NCBI GenBank assembly: GCA_008828725.1
Contig: MEHQ01002323.1
Location: 415,349 to 479,348, forward strand
Direction of reading: 5' to 3'
DNA length: 64,000 nt
From: Saccharina japonica
Lineage: Eukaryota > Sar > Phaeophyceae > Laminariales > Laminariaceae
Part shown: positions 51,378 through 63,600 of the stretch, one piece after another
Layout of the letters: every line of letters begins with the position of its first letter
Numbering within the stretch: position 1 is the first letter of the stretch
Translations under genes and position numbers: made by a program
The notes under the pieces: generated by a model
Told to the model about the DNA's origin: nothing
Database searches by the model: none
What the model saw: only the letters and a program-made list of their open reading frames with translations

Positions 51378-54300
51378 TCACTGGATGGATAATATGGCCG
51401 GCTTCCACTTGTGGGCCGGCTTTTTCGCCTTCTCCTCCCGGGTGAAAGTCTTCGACCACATCCTGATCCCCAAATCCTTGGGCAGGTCAGAATCGGCCTC
51501 CTCCTCCATGTCATCCTCTCCGGACGCAGCCCTGGCGAACGCTGCTCCTTTTTTCACAGGAGACGGAGGCGACGCGCCAACCTTGCCTCCAGAAGGTGTT
51601 GCCGGGAACCCAGACCTCGAGCTTGCGGGGCCGGGGGACTGCGCACATGGGGGGCACTGCGAAAAAAAAGCGGTAGAAGGGGGGGAGGGGGGGGGTGTAC
51701 TCATGTCGTGCACGGCCGTAGTCGTATGACCATAGACCCTCGCATCCCTACAATGCCGGGACGGAGCACGTTGGGTTTTCACCAACCAGACAGATATTGC
51801 TTGCACCAAGCGTGAAGAGCCGTGAGGAGGTATTGAACGAGTCGCATGGAGGGTGAGCTGCGTCCTGCTAAGAACCGCCCGTGAGGCGGACTGGGGGAGG
51901 GGGTGTACTCATGTCGTGCACGGCCGTAGCCGTTTGACCATAGACCCTCGCATCCCTACAATGCCCCGGGACGGAGCATGTCGGGTTTTCACCGGCCAGG
52001 CAGACATTGCTAGCACCAAGCGCGAAGCGCCGTGAGGTGTTGGGTGAGTCGCAGAAGGGTGGGCTGCATCCTACTGGGTGGGGGTGTACTCATGTTGTGC
52101 ACGGCCGTAGTCATATGACCATAGACCCTCGCATCCCTACAATGCCGGGACGGAGCGCGTTGGGTTTTCACCAACCAGGCAGACATTGCTTGCACCAAGC
52201 GCGAAACGCCGTGAGGTATGGGGCGAGTCGCATGGAGGGTGAGCTGCATCCTGCTAAGAACCGCCTCTGAGGCGGACTTGCATATGGACGACAGATTCAA
52301 TGAGTTAATTTAATTTCTGGTGTGGCCACTTCCGGAGACAGCACTGGGTTTTACTATGTAACTGCCTCGCGGACGCCTTACCATATCAACACTACGTGAT
52401 ACGACCATTCCCCTTGTGCGGAACAAAGGTTCTCCACCCCGCACAAATGATCTACTCGACCGCCAGCTTTGGTGACCACCAAAAAAAAATAACAAAAAAA
52501 ACGGCACCCTGGTTGTCTAGCTCACGCAGCGAGTGGCGTGTTTTACAGCGTCGTTGCCAACCGACGCCAACCCAACCTATAAATATATCATATATTTATA
52601 GGGGGGGGGGGGCTTCGAAAATAAAGATGTGTACACAGAGATCGCCTGCCGGTTATCTGTGAGGCTCCATACCAACACAGAAAAGTTAACATAAAAAATA
52701 TCATAAATAAAACACCATGAAAGCGTGGTGTTATAAATACCTCCTGGTATATGGCCTCCCCAAAAGCGTTGTGCAACATCTCGTCCGTCAGCTCATCTCT
52801 CATAGCCATCGCCTCCCAGCCCTCCTCCTCTTTCGTGTCCAGCACCACCCCTCGAAACTGCAGCGGCAGGTGGGCCGCGATCATCTGACGAAAACCGCTG
52901 TTCTCGAACATAAGGTGCGAGTCAGGCTGCTCCAACTGCGCGGGGTAGGAGGAGTTCGTGCGAAGGGTAGGTAGACGTACGTACACGGGGGTGAGGTGGG
53001 CGAATGACACCCTTGAACGTCAGTCTGAGGAACGTTGATTGTGCATTCGTAAGGACCACTGCCCCTCGTGAAAATATGCCCACCAACTGGAATGCGAGGC
53101 TGCCAGGAGCACATGTTCACGCGTTCGTTCCCCGGACGTAACCCTGACGGTCTGCACAAGAAAAATGCAGGGTCAGCAGCATCGACAGGGCGGGCACTTG
53201 ATTCCCACACAACGACGACGAAACTATCACCCCCCATCTCGGCCCCATCTCGAGAAAAAAAAAGGAATCGACTGCTGTGCTACTTTTCAAACGCTTAACG
53301 CAAAAAACGCTGCAGCAGTAGGATGCGCCTTGTCCAATGTACACTTTTGAAATTTGACTAAATGCAAAGTCGAGACGTCCGTCACCAGAAGCATTATCAA
53401 GCCTGACATGAAACACTCGTCACCAAGACCCACTTTATAAAAGAGTCTACGACGCAAATGACAGTGAGAACAACTGCTGCCCTGGTCCCCGGTCCTGCTC
53501 GGAGACCCTTGCTTGTTTTTTGGATGCTCCTCGCCAGATTAATTTCCTTGCGAAAAAACAACTTTGAGAAAACAGCACCCCCCATTTTCGGGACAAACTA
53601 CTTGGAATTAGTATAGGATAAGGTTTGCAGTGGTGAAAGGGTGCACATGAAAAGGTTCACAGACAATTTAGGAAACCGAGCAAACAGTGACTCGCCCGCT
53701 CAAGTACCTCGTTTTCGTCGCTTGATTCCCCACCGTCGCCAGCTCGCGAGCCAGCGACGTTAGTGTGTCGCGTCCGAACTTCCTTGAGCCGGAGCATGCA
53801 CGCCCGGATGCCCACGCTGTTGCCTAGCCCGATGGCGATAGCCCCCAACACCATGCCGGCCACATCTGTCTCGCCATCGCCCATGCCAGCCTCGAACATG
53901 TCCCTATCAGAATAGCTGTTGCGTCGGCTCACCTATCGGTTAGGGTAGCAAAAAAGAAAAAAACGATCGACGACCGAGAGATAAGGACTGATGAAACGGG
54001 CAACACATATCATGTTGTCATGTCAACGTGAGTGTTTCCTTCGGGTTCTCGAGGATGGGGGGTATCATACCCTCCTGGGGAACATCACGAGCGAGCATTT
54101 TCTAATGAGATTCCACAACGTCGGTGTACATATTTGTCTCGCGGTTCAAGAAAAGACAGCAAGAGTGTGAAAATAAAAAGAAAGGAAAAAAACAGGTTAT
54201 GAGCCTCGTCATCAGAAGAAGACTTCTGAGCTCTTGCGTTCCACATCGCCCGACATAGGGACACCGATAGCGTTTCATGCGGACCCCCACATTCCTACGA

Positions 54301-57300
54301 GCTGATGAACCCATCAACAGACTATACTACTACTATTCGTATGAATAGGTGAACATGAAGTGCCAGCTGCAGTGAAACAGTTTCACAGCTCGGACAGATA
54401 ATCGATTCCTACAGTTCGTGATCTAGATATTTCCGGGCAGATATATTCCTGATCTGTATACTCTACTGCAAGTCATGTTGCCGGGTGGGAGCCGTAAAAC
54501 CTGGATGTTCTAGGACATGTTTGCTGGGTTGGACTTGTACTATACAGACCCCCTGCACAGCATCTCATTACGGCAGGTTAGGGTTTACAGTAGATGGTCT
54601 AGACCCTCAGGAACGCCACAGTGGGGTCCCAAACTGTCTCATGATAAAACATCTCTCCCTGCAAGCGTAACGAGCTCTACGCAATCAGTAAAAAATCTCT
54701 GCCGCATCGAAGTGATCCAGTCTGCGCATGGATCACTCTTGCCCAAGAGCACCGCTCACTTCTGCCACAGATGACAGAAGTGAGCGGTGCACTTGGGAAA
54801 CATTTATCCATGCTGCAGACTGGATCACTTCGATGCGGCAGAGAGTTTTTACTCATTGCGTAGAGCTAGCTACGCTTGCAGGGAGAAATATTTGTCATGA
54901 GGGCACATCTTGGGTCAATCTTCGACGAGACCGCGAGTCAAGTATGAAGGTTTGCCATCCATGCTGAGGCGTTCACCTTTTCAGCAAGACCACGAGGGAA
55001 AAATGAGGGTTTGTCAACCATACTGAGGCTTTGGCTTTGGAGCTGGTGCTCGAGGCATATACAACAGCGAAGCGAAGCCTCGACAGGGCTGACTAACAGG
55101 CCTGCCAATCAGAGCTGGGGGCACCACCGAAGCCAGCCCGTCTAGACAACGAAGCGTTCACTATATAGTAGCGCTGAAAATCCGGGCACGGCTTTACTCA
55201 GACTGGTGTCAGAAAGGTGTCGGACAAATAAGTTCATAAGAGTGCGATGCTCTACTACTGTAACAGCTCTGTCCGTTACCCGTCATACGATCCATTTCCA
55301 TCTATAAACCCGCCAGGGGCGTGCCGAGGATGTCACCAGATGGCCACAGAGTGCGGCTACGCCCGTCTCCTTTTGCCAACCCCCGTTGGTGCACCAGAAG
55401 GCACGGGCAACACGTGACGAAAAACACCAAAAGTATGGGGTATGCGATACGGGAGAGCTGGGCAAACCGAGCAAAGCTGTGGAGCCGGAACAGAACCGTG
55501 CGGTTCACCGTCGTCAACGGGTGTGGGCGAAGGCGTTCAGCTCTCAAAAACGCAGGCGGGTCTGTAGCTCAAAATAAAAAAACGATGTACCGCGTCTGTC
55601 TGCACAATTGATGAGTTGGAGCGGCTTCTCGGATTGGTTCGGATATCTCGTGCCCCCTCGATGCGACTCGCTTGTGTTGTCACCACCAACCCGCATTGGT
55701 TCGGCCGAATAAGGTAGCTGTGTGTATCGATGAAAGGACTGGACAAGGAGGGGTTGCTCGCGACGGGACTGCTGTGAAAAGGGGGAGCTGCATGCCCAAA
55801 GCAGCGGGCAGGCGAGGGCGATCGTTCACGCCAAGCTTCTCCCAAGGGCACCGACTGTAGCAAGACACATCCGAATACGCCCACGCGTAGGCACATCCGA
55901 ATACGCTCAGGGATAGATACATTCGTTGTACCACGCCACAATATGCCCTAACTCAGCCCCCGAGGTCATACACCTACACCAGCGAAGCATACCTTTCCCG
56001 CCGGACGCAAAAAATCGCACCTTATAGTAGTGCCCGCTGCCTCGACGTGCTCGCTCCGCCCCGCCCCCACCTAACGGCGGAGGAGGGGGCATGCCAGAAT
56101 CCCCGACGCCGCTACCCCAGCCCAAGTAGGAGTCTTGCCTCATGTCTCGCATGTCCGGAACCTGGTCTCCAACCTTACAGACCTCCTCGTGTTCGGGCAA
56201 GACCGCAGTAGCTGAAAGCCTTAACCGGAGCGGGTCTGAGAACCTCGCAGGGAGGCCAGCGTCTTTCGCGGAGGCGGGAGGCGGTATCGCCTCTGCTCTC
56301 ATCTTGGCGCCTGCTTCGGGCCCTGCAGTAGCAGCAGCAGCAGCAGCACTCCCTCTGCTGCCGCCGCTCTTCTTGGGCTCGGTGTTTTTGTTTCTGTTTT
56401 GTTTGCTGCTCTTGCTCTTGGTGCCAATACCACTGCCGCCGCCGGTGTTGCTGCTGCTGTTGCCTTTGGTGTTCCCGTCGCCTCCGTGTGATGCGTCCTC
56501 CCCTCCGCGCCCGAAGCTATCGCCGCGAGCTCTGATTTCCGAGCTGTCCGAGACAACATCCGGTGCGGTAGCCCTGCGCTGTGCGGGAGGCGAGCTGGGC
56601 AGCAAGCCCGGGCCCTCCCTCTCCAACCCGCCCAAGTACTGAACACTGCTAGGCCTTAGGGCGAGGCTGGCCCCAGCACCAAGCGCCGTGCGCGCCACGT
56701 TTGACGTCATACTGTTTGGGGAGAGGGACGGACGGACAGGGGGGGGGGGGGAGGCGTAATAAAAAAGTGTTATGCAGTGGAATGAAGGTTTAAACCACAG
56801 TGCAACCACCGGGATTGACTTCGGTAAGTTCCTACTACGATGCGTATTAATAGTAGAGTTTTGTGCCCGCAGTTATCTGATTGGTGTATGTCTATGCAGC
56901 AGCACCGTTGGCTACGACAACAGTCGTTGTGTACTGCCTGGGTACAACAAGAGTTAAGTTGAAACACGACACGTACTTTACACCACTCTGGCCGAGAATA
57001 GAATCCCTGTGTGGACTCTTTGATATGAATAATAAACGGGGACGATATTTCCAGCCGAAGGGGAATGTGGCGGGGTGTGGTGGAGCTCAAGTTTCATTAT
57101 CACCCCCTCCACCGCAAGGAAAACAAAAGCAACAACAAGAACAACAACAATGTCGCAATAACCGGTCCGAGGCACCCACGGTCATTGTTCGCATGTTCCC
57201 GCGTCCAGCACGGCAATACGGCACGTCGTACGTATACAAGAGACGCATCACGCTACGACAGGGCGTGGTTTATAGCACCTTTTCTGCCTTCTAAGGGTCG

Positions 57301-57621
57301 GTCTTATCGAACAACTTTTTTTTCCAAAATTTCCAATATTTGTTTTCGCGCAATTTTTAGGATTTCCATATTTTCCAAAAATATTTTCCAAATATTGGAA
57401 TGCGCAGCCTTCCAGATATTTTGCCCTCTGTTAAAATTCCAAACTTTCCGAATAAATTATGTTCTTCCTGCTCTTCCCGTTTTTGTTTTTAAACAAATAG
57501 TGGAAATTTTGGAATAAAGTTGTTCGATAAGAACGACCTTAAGGCAGTAGTCTAATAGTTGTGCCTGATGGGGCTGGTCGCCTGAGGAACTCCTCGCTAC
57601 CCAATCTCGTCGGAATCCCGC

Positions 57622-57694
<73 letters not shown>

Positions 57695-60600
57695 TGTGTG
57701 TGTGTTTCAGTGTCATTCGTAACAAAACCTACAGTGTAGGCCATGGGAGTGCTATATTTATACAATACTAGCGGTACGGCCACGGCTCCGCCCGTGGCGC
57801 TAGCACTGCGTTGCCCATAGTACTACGTACCAGGTATGTAAGTACCTGGGATGATATTAATAGTACTCGTTTATACAGTATTTATTTGAAGAAGAAAAAA
57901 AACAGTTTTTGGGTTTTTTTAAAATCAAAATCCAGTTTTTGATTTGCTGTTAGTATAGAGCTCGTAGAGTGAGGAGGAGCCTTCGGGAAAAAAAACAGGT
58001 GCACCTCCACCACAGCATTTGCCAACTTCCTATCAAAGCATATACCAGCGGGAAATATTATACCCAGGTCTCGGGGGTACCTCTGGCTTATGCTGCCCCC
58101 GCCTCGATTCGCCATGTTGGCCTTGACGGTGGTGGCGGTGAAAGCAGTCATGAAGATGGCGGTGAGCACGTTGAGGGCCAGGGTCACGGCCAGCGTGATG
58201 AAGCTGATGAAGTACATGTACGCCCACATCCCCAGGGGAGAGGCGTACACGTAGCCGGTTATCAGCATGTTCCTGTGGGGTGTAAACATATTTTTGCGAG
58301 AAAAGGGTCAAAACGTGGGACGTGGGTTTCGACATCAGAAACTCGTGCAGTAGAAACTGGTACTATTAATAGTTTACCTCTTAAGAAGTGCAGCCAGTTT
58401 TTTGGGACATACTACTTGGAATAAGTGTGGGACATTTTTTTTCAGTAGTGTAAGGGTTATAAGGCGGACATACTACTTGGAATAAGTGTGGGACATTTTT
58501 TTTCAGTAGTGTAAAGGTTATAAGGCGGGTTTCGGCGTCAAAAAACAGGTACGAATACAAAAAATAGCGGGCGCCAATCAACAAGTGTAAGTAGTAATAG
58601 CAACACGCCAACGCATTCAACGTGAAACCAGAAACCGATATTTAAACATGAGGAGCGTCAACCAACAAATGACATGGGCAAAGTCAGAAATGGAATGAGC
58701 GCGAATCAAGAAAACGGGTCTTAAAACATGGGCGCCGATCAACAACTGCACGATACAGAACAGGTTTCCTGGGTTGGATCTGTGCCACACAGATCCCGCA
58801 CACCATATCATAAGAGCAAGTTAGGATCTATAGATGATCTATCCGTAGATCGTGATCTATTCGACGCGTGCATACATTCATTGAAAGAGCGCGTAGCCCT
58901 CCCGAGCCTTCAACTTACCACCGCACTAAGAAAAAACGCACAACAGCTGCGTTACTTCGTTTCTCACCAGTTGTTGACAACGAGCAGCTCGAAAAGCGTC
59001 ACGAGCCCCTCCGGGTACGAGTTAAAGTTGTTGTCGAAGTAGTACGGCGAGTTCGCGAACGGCGTACCCTGCCGAAAGAAAAACAGGAACAACCATAGCA
59101 ATCATGTTTCGAGGCGGGGGGGGGCAAGCACAGTGAGCCCATCGTACACGAAAATAAAAAGGAGAGAGCGGGCACAGCTAACTCGCTGCGATGTTGCACC
59201 TATGCTTTACTGCATCAAGGTAGAGCTTTGGCACGGCGCCTACTATTAATAGTATAGGTACGAAGACACGCTCTGGCAAGGCGCCTATTGTAGTTACAGT
59301 AGTGGTCTTTCCATAGCGCCGGTTGAATAGCGCCGGTTGCCCGCTATAGTGCCTATGGAATCGCTTGGCACAGATGCGATTCGTCCGTGTGGCAGTGTGC
59401 GGGAATAGTGCCGGTTGCCGCTTTAGTGCCGGTATTGTTGGCTGGCGCATACCGGCACTATAAACGAACCATTTCTGCTGTATACTAGAGAAACACGCGC
59501 GGTTTGATGTGATCTAGGTAGCAAGGATGCGCACTCATGGTGCTGTGGTGCAGCGGAGTAGAGTCGAATACCGTGTCCTCTGCATAAGGGCCATCCAGAA
59601 GCCAGCTAGCTCCTCCCCCAATCACGTCTCAACGCTACGTACAGCAGGAGAATGGAAGAACTGCTGGAGAAGTAACTTTAGGCGATTAGCGCGTGCATAG
59701 CACGAACTGCTACGCTAGGCTAGGCTAGGCTAGGCTAGGCTACGCTACGCTACGCTAGGCTACGCTAGGCTACGCTAGGCTACGCTAGGTTACGCTAGGT
59801 TACGCTGGGCTACGCTACACCTCGTACAGCAGCAGCCCCACGTACTTGTACTTTGGCAACGAAGACCCCACCCCGCGTTCGAATATCGTAGCACATGTGT
59901 CAGTGCTGTTGCCTTACAACACAGGTTCTCAGCGCAGCATTGAATCGATCGATTGATGTGCACGCAACCGCAGCCCATCCCTCCGATCGCGTCGGTGGGC
60001 TCACACAACTCACCCCGTAGTCAGCGTCGCGAGTGACCACACCACCATACAGCGCCATCCCGAGGTACGCGTACACGTGAAAAATCGTGAAGATCACGCC
60101 GGCTTGCGCGAAAACCGAAGGCGTTATCATGTACCTGGGAGGCGTTAAGAGGGCGGGCGGGCGGGCGGGCAGGCGGGGTATTGGCGTCGAGCGCACGGGT
60201 ACAATGTGAAACACCCCCAACAATGTGTGTTGCTCTCGAACACGTCATCACCGGAAAATGCATCCCCGTGGTCCCCACCGGGGGAAACGACGACGCTAGG
60301 AACTCCTAAAACGGCGAGAAGTATTCTACGTGCAGAGAGTACTTTGACAGCCACTTTTCGAAGAATTTCGCTGTTTTCCGTGTACTGATATGATAGTGAT
60401 TTCCCTGCAAACTCAGCACTGTACGCACGGCGCTGTTCGACCAGAAAAAAGCAACGTAACAGCTCATCCGGGGCTCATCCATCCACAAGTATTTTTGGCC
60501 AGCCCCTCTCTCGAAAAAACAAACAACGACTATTCCACGAGACCTGTGCTTCCCTGCATCATATAATACAGCACACAGCAACCATTCGCACCCCAGACTT

Positions 60601-63600
60601 ACTTAGTGCGTTACGCCACCTGAGCGATAGCACGGCTGTGAACCCTATGGTCGAATAAACGTAGCTCTTCATAATTCAGCAGGCATTTACCAACATCCGC
60701 AGCGATTCCATCCTCTCCACCTGCACTGCAACGAGGTATATCGGCAAAGTGCATGATTCTTGACTCACCCTACCCTACCCCTCACCCGCACCATGTGAGA
60801 GGTCATCGGGAATCCCTCGGCAGGCAACCATCGAGGTATGCACCCGCGCTTGGCGCCACCAATGTCTGTCTGGTCGGTGAAAACTCGACGTGCTCCGCCC
60901 CGGCATTGTAGGGACGCCAGGGTCTATGGTCATACGACTACGGCCATTCATGATATGAATTCACCCCCCTACAATAGTCCAAACGCGCGCTTACATTGTG
61001 GAGACGACGCTGTTGATAGACGGGACGAGCTTCAGGAGCGTGCCGAGGTCCATGCACCTAGAGCTCATCAGGAGAGCGATGGCCACCTGGATGTGCACGT
61101 TTCGTACCTTCCCGCTGTGGGGGGAGAAAGCGATCAAATACACAGGGAAAAACACCAGAGAAAAAACCTTGAGCCAAAATTCAACACACTAAACGCTCAT
61201 AATAGTACCACAAAAGTATTCTACAGGAGGGGATTACATCGAGTACATATTGACGAGACAAGACGGGAATCACACGTAAAAGCGTTCTTGAGCCAAGCTC
61301 AACTTGATCTCATCTCGAAAAAAAAAACGCAGAAAGCCGGCGCGACTCACTCTTTCTCTTCTCCGTACGAGTAGACGCTTCCCCAATCCTCAGGGGATGT
61401 GAATATCGCGAACCACAACAGCCCGACCATGGTGAGGATGAGAGACATCGTCTTCACGCGATTCCAAGGCATGGCGATGTAAGCCTGGTCGCAAAAAAAA
61501 AAACGAGAGAGTAAACGAGCGCAAAACACGAGAAAGGGGATATATGCGTAAGTATACACGGCTAGTTGTGGTTGACTTCATGAGTGTCGAGGGATTGCGT
61601 CTGTCGCCAGATACTTCGTATAACGGATACTGCGGGGCGGATACCAGGTCCCCTTCCCCTAGATAGTACCACCTCATTTCACACAAGTTCAAGGTCACCC
61701 AAGAGGGTCTGTCACTCCGTTTCATGGAGACCCGAGGCACCAGCCCACCTCGGGGTGTCCTCCACACCAAACACACACAAGAGATAACCTGCCAGGGGCT
61801 CCGCCCCACATTGGCGTCGTCGGCTTGCTCTCTTTTTTCAGTGTTGGTGCGCAGCGCGCGACGTTATTAATTGTCAGCGCTGCTGTGCGGGAGCGACGTT
61901 ATTAACTGTCAGCGCCGCTGTGCGGGACTCTGCAGAATTTGGAACATTCTAGCCGTACCAGCTCCATGAGCGAATCCGGTTCCCATCACCCCCGCAAGGA
62001 GGAGGAGGAGGAGGAGCCCCACTCTGCCGAGTACGAGTCACCGAAGAGGAGATAGCAAAGGTGGCGACAATCGCGAAGTCGTTGCGGCGAAATCGTTCGG
62101 TTCGTCACTCTGACTCTGTTCGCCGAGTCTCAGCTGGCGGGGCAGCGAGCCGTGAAACAGGAGAAGGAGGAGGTGCTGAAGCAAATCAGGCAGCGAAGCA
62201 ACAGGACAAGGTGGAGCTGTCGGTTCAGGTGGTTCGCGGGCGTCCTAATCAGACGCCGAATTACAGGACAGTGAGTGCGACTCTGAAGGTCGCCGTCGTC
62301 GCTGCTCACGTCGTTGCATGCGGCGTTCACAGTCCCCCAGCCGCCGTCGCCATTGCGGAGAGTACAGAGGAGGAGCCAGTTCTAGTTCTTCCTTCCTCAA
62401 CAGTACGAACGTCAAGGCCCTGAAGAACTTGCTCCTTCTCTGTACTCTTCGCCATGATGGCGGCGGCTGGGGGGCCGTGAACGCCGCATACCACGGCGTG
62501 AACGGTGACGGCGACGATTTCCAGAGTCGTACTCGCTGTCCCGAGAGCTGTAATAGCCGTCTTCGGCGCCTGATTAGGACGCCCGCGAACCACCTGAACC
62601 GACAGCTCCGCCTGCTCCTGTTGATTCGCTGCCTTATTGCTTGAGCACCTCCTCCTTCTCCTGTTTAACGGCTCGCTGCCCCGTCAGCTGAGACTCGGCG
62701 GACATAATCAGAGTGACGAGCCTAACGATTCGCCGCAGCGACTTCGCGGCTGTCGCCACCTCTGCTACCTCCTCTTCGGTGACTCGTACTGGTTTCCTCC
62801 TCGGCAGAGTGAGGCTCCTCCTCCTCCTCCTCCTCCTCCTCCTTGCGAGGGCGATGGGGACCCTATAGAATAATCAAAATCCTTCAAAGTCCCGTACAGC
62901 CGCGCTGACAGTTAACAACGTCGCGCGGTGCGCACCAACACTGGAAAAAAGAGACCAAGCCGACGACGCCAATGTGGGGCGGATTGGTGGAGCCCCTGGC
63001 AGGTTCTCTCTTGTGTGTGGGTTTGGTGTGGAGGACACACCAAGGTGGGTTGACGCCTCGGGTTTCCACGCAACGGAGTGACAGACCCTCTTGGGTGACC
63101 TTGAACTTGTGTGTAATGAGGCGGTTGTATCTAGGGGAAGGGGACCTGGTATCCACAATTCACGGAATAAAAAAGTTACTTTTATACCTACAAATAGACA
63201 TAAAAAACACTACGTACGTACAGTAGTTCCAGTTGTCACCAAGACCGTGGATGCAGTTCCCAAGGGGGTTAGCATTGCCTCGATTCCGGGGGTTGTGAGC
63301 GAAGCATCAATCCCAGTAAGCACACTACCGTGCTGGATGTCTGTCTTTAGACTAACAAGCCTCTTTACGGGGGGGGGGCAAAAGTTGAAGTATTTTGATG
63401 GCTATGATTTGGGTCAAAAGCTATAGTTTCCTATCGGGTGGCAGACACAAAAGCAGAGGACCTTTTTTCCATCATCTTGAACTGAAATTGATAAGATACG
63501 TAGCTCGACCAAAAAGCATGATCACCAGTTTAAAAAAAGCACACCGTTTCGGGAACACGGGCAGTGCTGCGCCCCAGCTCCGGCAAGGTCAGGACGACAA

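Noticed and set aside
59711-59817. Regularly spaced repeats considered as a CRISPR array
   Set aside because: 5-bp units without spacers, in a eukaryotic intron; the same holds for the other tandem arrays.
60690-60740. Possible 30-bp microexon (VERMESLRML) in the channel gene
   Set aside because: It does not fit the phase between the S4 and S5 exons, which join directly with the length expected for the family.
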